From Formicarius rufipectus (taxonomy: Eukaryota; Chordata; Aves; Passeriformes; Formicariidae), in the NCBI GenBank assembly GCA_013399695.1, contig VXAU01000760.1, forward strand, positions 3,201,602 through 3,265,601: 64,000 nt of DNA, written 5' to 3'. Position 1 is the stretch's first letter; each line of letters starts with the position of its first letter. The translations under genes were made by a program, and so were the position numbers. Under the pieces are notes generated by a model. It was given only the letters and a program-made list of their open reading frames with translations. It did not search any database and had not been told where the DNA came from. This document shows, piece after piece, positions 39,929 through 50,217 of the stretch.

Positions 39929-40040
39929 GGAGGTGGGATGGATGGAGCAGTGGATAAGGGCTCAGGACACCTGGACTTCGTTTCCAGCTGTGCAATTTAT
40001 CTACTGAGTAACCTTGGGATACCACTGTAAAATGACACTC
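39929..40040 (+). mobile_element. MIR/CORE-type SINE remnant with tRNA-like head
   Basis: The plus strand follows the plan of a MIR-family SINE. A tRNA-derived head (GGAGCAGTGGATAAGGGCTC) has an A-box-like start, the B-box-like ACCTGGACTTCGTTTCC stands where MIR has 'cctgggttcgaatcc', then comes CAGCTGTGC...CTACTGAGTAACCTTGGG, matching the core 'cagctctgcca...gtgaccttggg', and finally CTGTAAAATGACA. A segment between the core and the CTGTAAAATG block has been lost. Such SINEs are fossils common to amniotes and rare in bird genomes. Exact family (MIR, LF-SINE-like or another core-SINE) needs a profile search. Confidence 0.7.
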
Positions 40041-43000
40041 AAAAAATCTATGAATGAGAAGTGCTGCCCAGGAACTAGCCTCTTTTGCCATCTTCCCACA
40101 GCTCTGACATGCAATCCTATGTCACAGCTGGCATTTCTGTCACAACTTCCTTACAGTCCTAATCCTACAAACAGTTCTCCATGGAAGATCCTTCTAAAAG
40201 AGCAGCTCTGTTTGCAAGAAATGAGTCCAAGAGAGATGTGTGAAGCCAGAAGGATACTTCTACCTGTATTTTTAATAGTTATGATCCATGTTACAAATTA
40301 AAATCCACAGACCAAGACAGCATTTAAATTTCAAGTGCATACTCTGTGGCATTGACATTATCGTCTGTACTTCTAGAGTCCCATTCACAACTGTAGCAAT
40401 AGAAAAAACACAATAATGGTAAGGTAATAACTAGACCTGTTCACTCAGACAAAAATATCAGTCAGATTCAATTTCTGTAGACCACTGGGATTTTATGCCA
40501 TTGAGAGCAGTATCCATGTGGCTGTAACACCAGTTTTCAATTCTCTCAGGTATGGAGTTTTCTCCACTGGAAGTTTTCCACTCTTCACAGGAACCACTGT
40601 AGAATGTGTTTCAATCCTGCCATGTGTTACATGCTAGAGGACACCTGTTTTCAATGTGAATTGATGTGCTTTATACTGTAGGACTGAGACCTACACTTTA
40701 AAATCTTTAGGGACACTTAACTGAGCTTTATCATCCGAGGATCACTTTAACATCTGAATCTCCCACAAGCCATACACATGATTTATCTGTCTAAAGGCTT
40801 GGAATCCCATCCAGCCTAGGAAACCGAACCTTGGACAAGCCATGGGACAAACCTTAAGGTTTGTTAAATACCCATCATCAACCTCTCTAAGTATTGAGAT
40901 TCAAAAAGATTGGTCAAAAAACCCTAAGAATCACACTAATCTGATCCAGCAATATCAAATCCTTCATGCTGTCTACCAGAGTGAAATAATCAAACTCTTT
41001 TGCCATAAAGTTTTCTCTTCTGAAACAAATTCAAGTTTTTCATAGATTTAGAATGTGTGGTTCTGGCCAAGGTAGATAAGTGACCAAAACAGCAATGAGG
41101 GGCCATATATATAAATATATTGCTTTGTGGATAATTTTATCTACTTACACTAAGTTATTTATTAGCTGAACATCACTGGCATGTACAGACTGGGTCTAAC
41201 TAAACCATTTGATGATTTTTTTTATTGTGTCTGCAAGTTGTCCACACATTGCAAAATTCTCAGATATATCAAAAAAGACCATATAGGTCTACATCTCAAA
41301 CAGCAAAGAGTCAAAATGATTGTCAGATATGTGTCTTCAGCTGCAACTTCTTCACTGTAAGAGAGGATGAGTGCACTGACCTTGTGTTGGTATGTTAAAC
41401 CTTTCATTCAAAGGTAAACTTGAATATCACTCACAGAACACAAATTCTGAAATAAATATATTCACCGGTAAAATTCCAAGTTACAGTTACTCTTTCTATA
41501 AATGTCTGTCCTAGTGGAACTTGAAGAAGAAAACACAAAGATAACACACTGCATGAAGAGAAATGTGTTCACTTCCTTGTTTAGGCACTGTTCAGGACTT
41601 TGCCAAAGAATATACCCACACATGAGAGGCTGAGTATCTGGAATCTCCGAGTTCTACAGCTCCAAAGCTGGAAACAGCACCAAACACAAGGAATCCCTTC
41701 CAGAGCACATTGCCTAGGTGGGCTGCTCCTCTGTGGAGTTCTCAAAGTCTCTTGCTTCAGGGCAAGCCACCATTGGTCAGCCTGAGATCTGAGACTCTGG
41801 GAGGCACTGAGATCACATTCCCAGGACAGCCATCTGCCAGATGCAAGATTATATTCCTTAGCAAAGCTGCAGCAATTCAGCAAAAATGCATGTAATTCCA
41901 AACATTTCAGCCTCAGCAGATCTGTGTTTGTAGACCTTGGCATCACTGGAACATTTCCAGACAGTTCCACTCCCACCAACTCCATTCATCCCAAATCTCT
42001 TGATGGTGGTACCCCTTGGACAGACAGGTACACATGAGATAAAGAGAACATATTGGAATGAGGTTACTGTCCAGATTTTCAGGGGCATAAATGATGGATG
42101 CAGAGGTTTAGATCAGACCTGGATCCACCTGTGATGTTCACCAGGTCCTAGCTGACAGGCTTTTCTGGGAAGTGCTGATAGGCACAGCAGATGGAAGGGA
42201 AGAAGAGGTAACTAACAGACTCCCTAATAAATTCATCACTGGTGAGGTCATGGACAAATCACCAGGGCTATTCCTGCTTGTGGCATATCCAGAGATATCG
42301 AAAATAAGATGATATAAAAAGTCTAAGAGAGAAACAGCTTATGTTTTATTTGAAGAGTAGTTACTTATACAAACAAAATAAACAGGCAAAGGGCTTGTGG
42401 ATCTGCTGATCAGCTCTGCCTATCAAAATAAAAAGGAGTTGTTAAGATTAATAGGAGCTGTTTCAGATTAAGAAACATCTTTACCTTGAGGCATCAGTGC
42501 TCAGCCCCAACAGGACGAGGTTTTGGTTTCACTTCCCATTATGGAGCAAACTATTTAATCTTTACTCAGGTGGGAGCACAGACTTTAATTCTGCATGTCA
42601 TAGTAGAATGTGCTGCAGTGAAAGAAAATGTTCCTGCTTTATTCTGAAATTTCAGAAAAGAGGAAAAGATGTTTAAATAAACAAATTTTAAAAGATCAAG
42701 GTAACTGCCTCTTATCTACTAGATAAAAAGGCTGCACATTACATTGTGAATAGTATTGCATCTAGTGAAAAACTATGTTGTTAGGCCACAAATACAGAGA
42801 ATGGCATGGAGAAAAATGTTTGGCTTGCCAGAACTGGTAGCAAAGAATAGAAAGGAGAATGAGTTGTTAAGCAGTGGGCTTCTTCTGTCATTGAAGAAAG
42901 GGAAGAATTGCCTGTAGCAGGGATATTTCCTGGTATGGCACAGGGACTTTGATAGTCTGCTGGTAATACATTTACCAGCTATCTAGTTTTCCCAGAAGTG

Positions 43001-44775
43001 TCTTGATCTGAGCTGACTCATCTGTGTCCCAGAAGGATGACTAATCATTCTGATTAATTTATTATGCTGTGGTCTGCTAGCCATTTCCTTGGTTTACATT
43101 GGTGCCAGTACAATATTTTATACAGAGCAAACTAGGTTCTATGTAGGCATAGTTATTTGAACTAGATTCAAAACCAGGAAGAATTCACTACCAAGCATCC
43201 GCAAAATTGAAATAAGTAAAAAATGATACTATGGAAAACATTTGAAAAAAAAAAAATTAAACTTCAAAGGGCAGGCAGAGTCACAAGACAAGCTCATCAG
43301 CCAATTAAGCCAGAAGTTAGTTGATAATTGCAGGCATCTTCCAATAAAATCAAAAAATCCTGAGGACTGCATGTAACCTACAAAAAGCCCACATGACTAT
43401 TTTTTACAAGGAAGCCGTGGAGTACTCTGTTATGGGAAACAAGCTCTGTCCTATTAAATTAATAGCTCTTGGTGGTGAACATACTACAAACCATGCTGTG
43501 GAATCCAGCAAAAAAGCCTCTTAAAAAAAACAGCTCATAGTTCGGAGAACATGGGGCCATATGCCTTTGTTTGCATCAAAAACTTGTTCTCAGTTAAGCC
43601 CTACTCCAAAAAACATCCTTAGGATAGGCATCACTGCCCACATGTTGTGTGATACTGTTATAACCTGCAGGCAGCACTCAAGGAATCTTCCATTTGAGGC
43701 CCAAAATAGACTAAGCAGAGGACTCAGCAAAGCATATATAGCATAGCTGATGGAGTATTTTCCAAAAGCAATCTAAAATCCACATGATCAGATATAGAGC
43801 AATACCTCACTAACTACAGTACTTTGGCTATTCCTGCTAGTATTGCACTTGAGATTCCAGACTGATTCTATCTTACTGATTTACACATAAATTGTGCTCA
43901 ATTTATTTTATTTTACTTGCTTTGAAAGCTCAACCTGGGATCTGAGAATCACTGACACACATCTTTCTCCATCTCAACCCATAATAATAGTTTGTGGGAC
44001 AAATAGAGACACTGATTACATCTCTGCACTGGACTACCATACTGACAGGTTTTCTGCCCCACAATTTTGTACAGAAATCAAAGGGAGAGGATGATTTTGC
44101 TTGCCCAGAATTTCTCTACTGCCCAGTCTCAGTATGTGCACAAATTGTTTTTCTGAGCTGGCTCTGAACCCAGAGCAAGACTACTCTGGATCCAGCCAGT
44201 GCACTCCCGTCCCTCCCTGGCCCACCAGGATGACAAGGGCTGTGGGAAGATGAACAATGAGAATGGGGCAGAGAAGAGCTTTGAGCTGGTGTAGATGGAG
44301 GACCAGTGTGGGATAGCAAGGTGGGGATAGGGAGGTCTCTGGAGGGGAAATATTTGGAGGTTGACAGTTTCTTCTGAGACATTTCAAACCAACAGCCTGG
44401 TTAGGTGATGCATGTGCACAAGACCATCCAGACAAGTCCTTTCACACATCTCTGCAAGGCCCCATCACACACCAAGTCTGATTCTCTCTTCCTAGTTCAC
44501 CACAACCCATCAGAAATGTGGCAGTTGAGTGCTCCAAGCCCTGCATGTGGTGCTCTCAGGAACACCCAAACCATCTCAGGCCAACACATAACTGGGGTGA
44601 GACCATGTTACAGTTCACAAAGGGGCACTGACTACCACACTCTTTCTCAAAGCCAGTCTCTGAACACTCCCTGTAGAATTAATAAGTAGCAGAAATGTCA
44701 CTGTCTTGAAACTCAGCAAGTTTACAATACAAAGATGAGATACACTGGATTATTGAAAAAGGAAGGTGCATGCCC
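40041..44775. other. Gene-free stretch
   Basis: About 4.7 kb without a supported exon, RNA gene or repeat family. Open frames reach 134 codons on the minus strand (41581-41985) but show no family resemblance. Confidence 0.55.
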
Positions 44776-45152
44776 AGTGGAAGCAAGGTCAAGTGACCTG
44801 GGAAGACTTCAGAGATGCTGCTTGCTGCTGTAGGGAAAATATTCATGTGGCCAAAGATCAGCTGGAGTTGGAGCTGCCAGAAATGTGGGGGACAATAAAA
44901 AGACCCTTTTCAAATACATTAATGGCAATAGGCAATATAGAAATGTCATCAGCCTGTTCGAGGATGAGGGAGGTCACCTCACAAACAGGGACAGAGGCAA
45001 GGCAGAGATGTTTAATGCTTCCTTTGCATCTGTCTTCAACACAGACAATGGACCAATGGGAGCTCAGTATCCTGAGCTGGAGGACCATGACTGCCTTTGC
45101 AGGGCAAGAAGTTGGATTCAATGATCCTTACGGATCCCTTCCAACTCATCAT
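44776..45152 (+). mobile_element. CR1 LINE fragment, internally deleted, with 3' end
   Basis: Plus-strand CR1. It opens with the linker part of ORF2 (WKQGQVTWEDFRD, then the KRPF/KTLFKYINGNR segment and LTNRDRGKAEMFNASFASVF in neighbouring frames), ending with a PELEDHDC stretch just before the reverse transcriptase domain. At about 45090-45105 it jumps directly to the CR1 3' terminal sequence (GTTGGATTCAATGATCC, then CCCTTCCAACTCA). The whole reverse transcriptase domain is absent, so an internal deletion of well over 1 kb must have occurred before or after insertion. One frame change separates the two readable parts. The 3' end runs straight into the (ATTCT)n tract. Confidence 0.93.
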
Positions 45153-45217
45153 ATTCTATTCTATTCTATTCTATTCTATTCTATTCTAATTCTATTCTAA
45201 TTCTATTCTATTCTAAT
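45153..45217. repeat. (ATTCT)n microsatellite grown from the CR1 tail
   Basis: About 65 bases of ATTCT units, first pure and then with extra AATTCT-type interruptions. CR1 elements end in short ATTCT-containing repeats, and this tract begins exactly at the CR1 3' end, so it most likely expanded from that tail. Confidence 0.97.
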
Positions 45218-45827
45218 TTCTTCTATCCTTTCCTTGTTTCTTTGATGTCTGTAAGGAATTTCTTACCTTTTTTTTTTTTTTTCCCCCCCTGTTCATTTTT
45301 TGTGTGTCTCTGCATTTTCTGGTTCTGGCTGAGGGCTACTAACATACTTGTAGAAAGGCTTCCTTCCTCATAATACCTCTTATTTCTGGCCAAAATAGAA
45401 ACAAGAATTTTCAAGCCAAACAAATTTAGAACAAGAAGGTTTTTTTCTTATACTGATCAACACTATGTTGGTCACACAGTCAAACTTTTTACATGTTTAC
45501 TGGCTTTCACATAGTCAAAAAACTTGACAAAAACCCAGAGGTTTTTCATAGTAGATCCTTTGTTTATAAATTAATGTTTCAAGAGAAAAACAAATCTCTT
45601 GAAGAATGTGCCCAAAATTTGTAATCTTAAACTCAATTCTGAAAGAACTGGATTGCTTACAGTGGCCTTCATAAAAAAAAATAAAAATCTGATGCCAATA
45701 AATGTCTGCCAGCTGTGCATGAGAAACACTCCTTTTATTACACTGAGCTTTGTAGTATTAGTGATGTTTCTAGTAGACATCTTCAGACATCAATAAAAAA
45801 TATTTTGTATTTTCTCAACTCACTCAC
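45218..45827. other. No gene seen; T/C homopolymers
   Basis: Contains a T15 run followed by C7 at about 45268-45289. No supported exon or repeat family otherwise. Confidence 0.5.
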
Positions 45828-45922
45828 ATGAAATGGTTGTTTCAAGTGGATCTGTCATTGTGGTTTCCTGGGTTTCTTCAGTCTTGTTGGAAATCTTGTA
45901 AATTCCCATGCCTGATAGGAAG
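45828..45922 (-). other. Candidate internal exon, unidentified (minus strand)
   Basis: On the minus strand a pyrimidine-rich acceptor (TTTTTTATTTCCTTCCTTAG, AG at plus 45923-45924) is followed by a 95-base open stretch and then by a strong donor, CAT|GTGAGT (plus 45822-45827). The open frame is part of a 108-codon frame. In frame the exon would read LSFLSGMGIYKISNKTEETQ and continue to about 32 residues, with an N-glycosylation sequon (NKT). Without splicing, the longer frame shows a hydrophobic stretch near WYLLFFISFLSFLSG. I do not recognise the protein and no partner exon is evident, so chance is the main alternative. Confidence 0.15.
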
Positions 45923-48900
45923 CTAAGGAAGGAAATAAAAAATAGTAAATACCACTTCAGTGGTGTAAGCCCTTTTCTGCACTTTTTTTGGCTGAGAGTG
46001 CATTTTAGGAGATTATTATCAGCTTTTACACAAACTTCAAACCAGTTCCATGTGGGAATCCATCCATAGATCCATTTTGCACCCTCAACTGAACTCCTTT
46101 CCACCAAATCAGGCTTCACAAAATATATATACTGGCAGACTAGCATTTAGCTGAATTAAGTGGGTCTGGGCTCCTAGTTTATTTTACAGGAGTACTTGAC
46201 AATATCAGTACAATAAATGGATGAATAAACTGGAAGGAAAATCACTCTTTAATATTACATCACTTGCTACAGAGCAGAATATGTGAAAGAAAGAATAAAT
46301 CAGATTAATATCTGCTACATTTTAATTTTTTTTGAGATGTTTTAAAACTGAAAACAAAATGTATCTAGAATACTTTTACTACACAGAGGAATAACAGCAG
46401 ATCAGCTTTCTGAAGTTATACCTCTTCTTGCAGTCAGATCATGTACTGAAATTGCTTGTGCTGCTTACTAGTTGTGTGCAGATGAGACCAGAATGCAGCC
46501 CAGCAGTTACAGAGACCATGAAATACACAACAAATACTATTAGTTACTGAGTCCAGCTTACTTTTCATACAGCACCTAACTCCCTCATATGCTACAAATA
46601 ATCTCTGACTCCTGGAGAACAAGAATAATCGTGAAAGGATCATGCCGAACAGAAGATTCCAGATTTTGCTGCAGTTGTTCCAAGAGAAGATGTATGAAGA
46701 AATTCTGACTAGCATAATGCTGTTAGAGGAATATTGACACTGAGCTGACCCAGCAACAGCACTCAGAGCTGATGAAGAGATTTCAATGGTGCATTCTGGT
46801 GAGGGGTTCAAAAGCCAGAAGTCATAACCCAAAATAATTGTGTATACCGGAAATTCAAACTATTTCACTCAGGGTCAGAATAATGAACTCATGGAATTAG
46901 TTGCCAAGTAAGAACGTGGAAACAAGTACTGCAGTCTAAGTGGCTTGGAGACATCTTGGCACTTTTATGGAGAGAGAAAGGATTAAAGGATCTAGTGACA
47001 AAACAGAAAAGTGGGGGTTAAGAAAAACTTAAGGGGCAAAAAGCCTGTGAGGTCAAGTGGCATTTTCCTCTCCAAACGTCATTTCCTCTCTTTTATGTCA
47101 CTCTTCCCAAAGACATCATGTCTTATTGAATAAACAATCACTAAAGCTTAGATGAGAAATGGACTTCTACTGGATTGAAACGGGGATGAAGCAACACTAT
47201 CTTTTCCTCTGCTCCATAATAAAAGTAACTGCTAACCAACAAGAACAGACTTCTTTATCTATAAACAACACCATGCATTTGACCCACTCAGTCTAACATA
47301 GCACATGAGGATTTCTCATGTCCCGTTCTTCCTGTAGCCTTATCTTTTCCAGTCCCATCAGAATACAACTGACCAGATAACAAAATTAAACTGAAATAGC
47401 TTAATATCAGAACACAACTGTCTAATGTTGGTGACATATTTTTTAATCTATATTGCCCAAGACATTTGCACAGACATATCATATGCAGTTGCAAGAAGTA
47501 CATGAAGCTGCTGATCATTGTTTTAAATGATGAGGCGCTAATAAAGGCACTATTTTAGACAGCTCTCATTATAGAAGACCTGTTCCCATGAGGAGGTTGC
47601 ATCACAAAAATATTTCAATTGGAAATGCCTTTATAAAAAAGGTGTAAAAGAAGGTGCATTTTTAATGCAATATATCAGGTATTAGAGAGAGACTGTAGTG
47701 AAAGTTCTTACTATTTAACTGTTCCAGAAATTGTTCCTACAAGTTAACTAATTCTAGTACATTTTAGCTGCTTTCCTTTGCCTCTTGCATGAGTTGACAC
47801 ATATTGCAACAGTTGAGGCACGTAACAGCTTCTTTAACCAGCTCTGTACTCATCTGTCCCAGGACATGTGGGACGCTCAGATATTTTGTGACACTAGCTC
47901 ACTGCATTGTGCTATGCCCTACTTTGTTGAGTTAGGCTCTAATTTCTTCATCTCCAATGTACCTGTAAAAAGAAGATCTAAGAAAGAGAGTAGGTAGATT
48001 GTGTCAGGGGTGACACTTATGGACTTATGAATATACTGATAAAACTGTCTTGGAACCTGACTCCTCTCAACAGCATAAACCAAATTACATTTTTCCAGAG
48101 ACGGGTTCACCCTGGATATATATCATCATAAAATCACACAGCTGCTGCTTTACCAAAAGGTGTGGAGGGGTTCCTTTGTGCTCTGTGAAACACACCGTTG
48201 TATCTCAGCAGATTCAGTAATGCTTAACTGAATTGTCTCCAAGTCTTGCTGCTGATGCACTTCCTCACAGGTAGAGTCACTGAAGAGATTTTATACCTTC
48301 CTAATTCTGAGGAGAATCCCTGTTAATGCCTGATATGTGGCAGCAGCCTGTCAGACCAGGCAGACAGAGACTCTTCAAGCAACACAGGAGCTTGAGTGGG
48401 AGCTGATTCAAATCAGGAATGAGTCAAAGCAAGAGGGAATGGGCCAAGCCTGCATTCAGGTGAGGGGATGTGTCCAGACGTTAGAAAGAAAAAGTTCAAT
48501 AGTTTTCTGGTTTCAGGGAATCTGAATGGAGCAAATCTTTGAGCTTTTGGAACATCGCAATCTTTTGACCAGAGGTCCAGTCATTTTTTATAATCAGCAT
48601 AAAAAAGATTGTGTCTTATGCATTTTGCATAGAAACCGGCTTTGTCAGCTCAGATCCTGGGATGTGGCATTAAAGAACACTCTTCTGCTTCTTCCCACAC
48701 AGACAGCTCAAATTCTCTAAATCCTTCCACTTTCAGTTACCACTAAAGACAGATGCCAAAATCTTTGAAGACTGGATTATTAAAACAGGTAAACATTTGT
48801 TTGTTTTTTCCTCTCTCATCTTCTAAAAAACATGATAGAATCATGCTTTCTTAGAACATCTCTGAGCTGCCCTAGAGTTTGCAAAGTTCAGCCCTAGAGT

Positions 48901-49128
48901 TTTCAGTCTCCCATCCCTACCTATCTCAGCTGAACCCCATAGCACTGTGTAAAATGCCTCCAAAAGTTATCAAGGTTTTGTATAACAAAGAAATTTTGTA
49001 TTTTGTAACTGATAAAAAGATAATTCAGATTATACTTTAACCATTATACCCCATGTAAAGCTTACCCCTAACAGCATAAAACCATTTTCTCAATTTTAAT
49101 TTTGTTTTGTTAAACCTAACAAGTGGCT
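45923..49128. other. Gene-free stretch
   Basis: No gene or repeat family supported. A 132-codon minus-strand frame at 46434-46832 is the longest and has no domain that I recognise. Confidence 0.5.
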
Positions 49129-49250
49129 TCTAATTTAATCTACAGTTAATTATTTTCAACATTCTGAAATCTTAGGCCATTGAAGCTCCCTCTTAATTAA
49201 AAAGAACGATTAATTATAGCTTAGCATTCAATTAGAAGCTATGCATTAGT
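49129..49250. promoter_or_regulatory. Cluster of TAATTA-type homeodomain motifs
   Basis: Within about 120 bases there are TAATTTAATC (49131-49140), TTAATTA (49146-49152), TTAATTAA (49193-49200), ATTAATTA (49209-49216) and CAATTAG (49229-49235). Homeodomain proteins bind such cores, and dense groups of them are typical of conserved developmental enhancers. The region is AT-rich in general, so some clustering is expected by chance. Conservation across birds would be the test. Confidence 0.25.
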
Positions 49251-49643
49251 AATATTTTGAATTCTGAGAGACAACAGTTATACAGAAAATCCATTTGTGG
49301 ATGGATACTTCAGAAAAGTAGATGTAAGAGTTCACCTGTCTAGAACAGTCCAGATTCTAAAACAAAAATGATACACAGACACCCAGACAAGGACTCAGCA
49401 AGTTGCAAAAGGTATGACATTAATGGAGCAGCTCCAGTGAGCTTTTGTCCATGTATAAGATCAGTGCTTAAGCAAAACAAGTCACCATTCTCTCTGACTC
49501 CTCCCATACCACTGCTATGTTAAAGTGATCTGTAACAAAGGATTTATAGCTCATTATTCAGTAATGAGTGTCGTTCAGATTTCAGATTCTATCTGGCTTC
49601 TTTAATTACATGTCAACGATTTTTTTTTATCCTTTCCCAACAG

Positions 49644-49732
49644 AAAAAGAAGGTGCTGCCACTAGCAGTCTGCCTGAGAGGTTCAAATGTCAGGGCAGTA
49701 ATTTTGAAGTGAATGGATTTGACTCAACCAAT
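49644..49732 (+). other. Candidate internal exon, unidentified (plus strand)
   Basis: A very good splice acceptor (T-rich tract, then CCTTTCCCAACAG ending at 49643) precedes an 89-base open stretch ending at AAT|GTGAGA (donor from 49733). In the open frame it encodes EKEGAATSSLPERFKCQGSN and about ten more residues. The frame stays open to 49822. There is no recognisable domain, no partner exon was found, and the donor is only fair. It could be a non-coding RNA exon or chance. Confidence 0.15.
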
Positions 49733-50096
49733 GTGAGAATAAAAATAGCTATTAGTGATTCCATGACAAGTTGCTGTGACAGGGAAAAGTGTAGAACTGC
49801 TTTCATCTGCCTGCCTCTATGACTTTGGCTCTGTCCTGAATGGTACAGCAGAAAATGCAACACCAGAAGAATAAATGACCTGGCATGGAATCTCTGTGGC
49901 TTTACCTACAGCTGGGACTAATGGTCCCTTCTTTACTTTCTCAGATAAGGGAATATCACATCCTCACCTTGGCCAAGCCTTGAACACAGCAGGCAAAGGA
50001 GCCAAGCGTGGTGGCTACATCCAGCAGGATATGAGACCCCTGCATCAGGAAGGAAGTTTCTTATCCCTCCTGAAAGCTCAGGGACACACCAGGAAA
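49733..50096. other. No recognisable feature
   Basis: Mixed-composition DNA between the candidate exon and the A/C-rich tract. Confidence 0.45.
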
Positions 50097-50217
50097 GAAA
50101 AACAAACAAACAAACAAAACAAACAAAACCAAACAAAACCAAAACAAAACCCACAAACAAAACAAAACCAAACAAACAAAACCACACACACAAAAAAAAT
50201 AAAACCACAAAAAAAGA
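50097..50217. repeat. A/C-rich low-complexity tract (CAAA/CAAAA units)
   Basis: About 120 bases made of A and C almost alone, with CAAA, CAAAA and CCAAA units and a short CACACACA piece. It gives a meaningless Lys/Gln/Asn/Thr-rich open frame on the plus strand and a Phe/Val/Leu/Cys-rich one on the minus strand. Confidence 0.95.

Noticed and set aside
46434..46832. 132-codon minus-strand frame
   Set aside because: No domain, no splice support and no promoter. Its length is within what chance gives over 64 kb in six frames.
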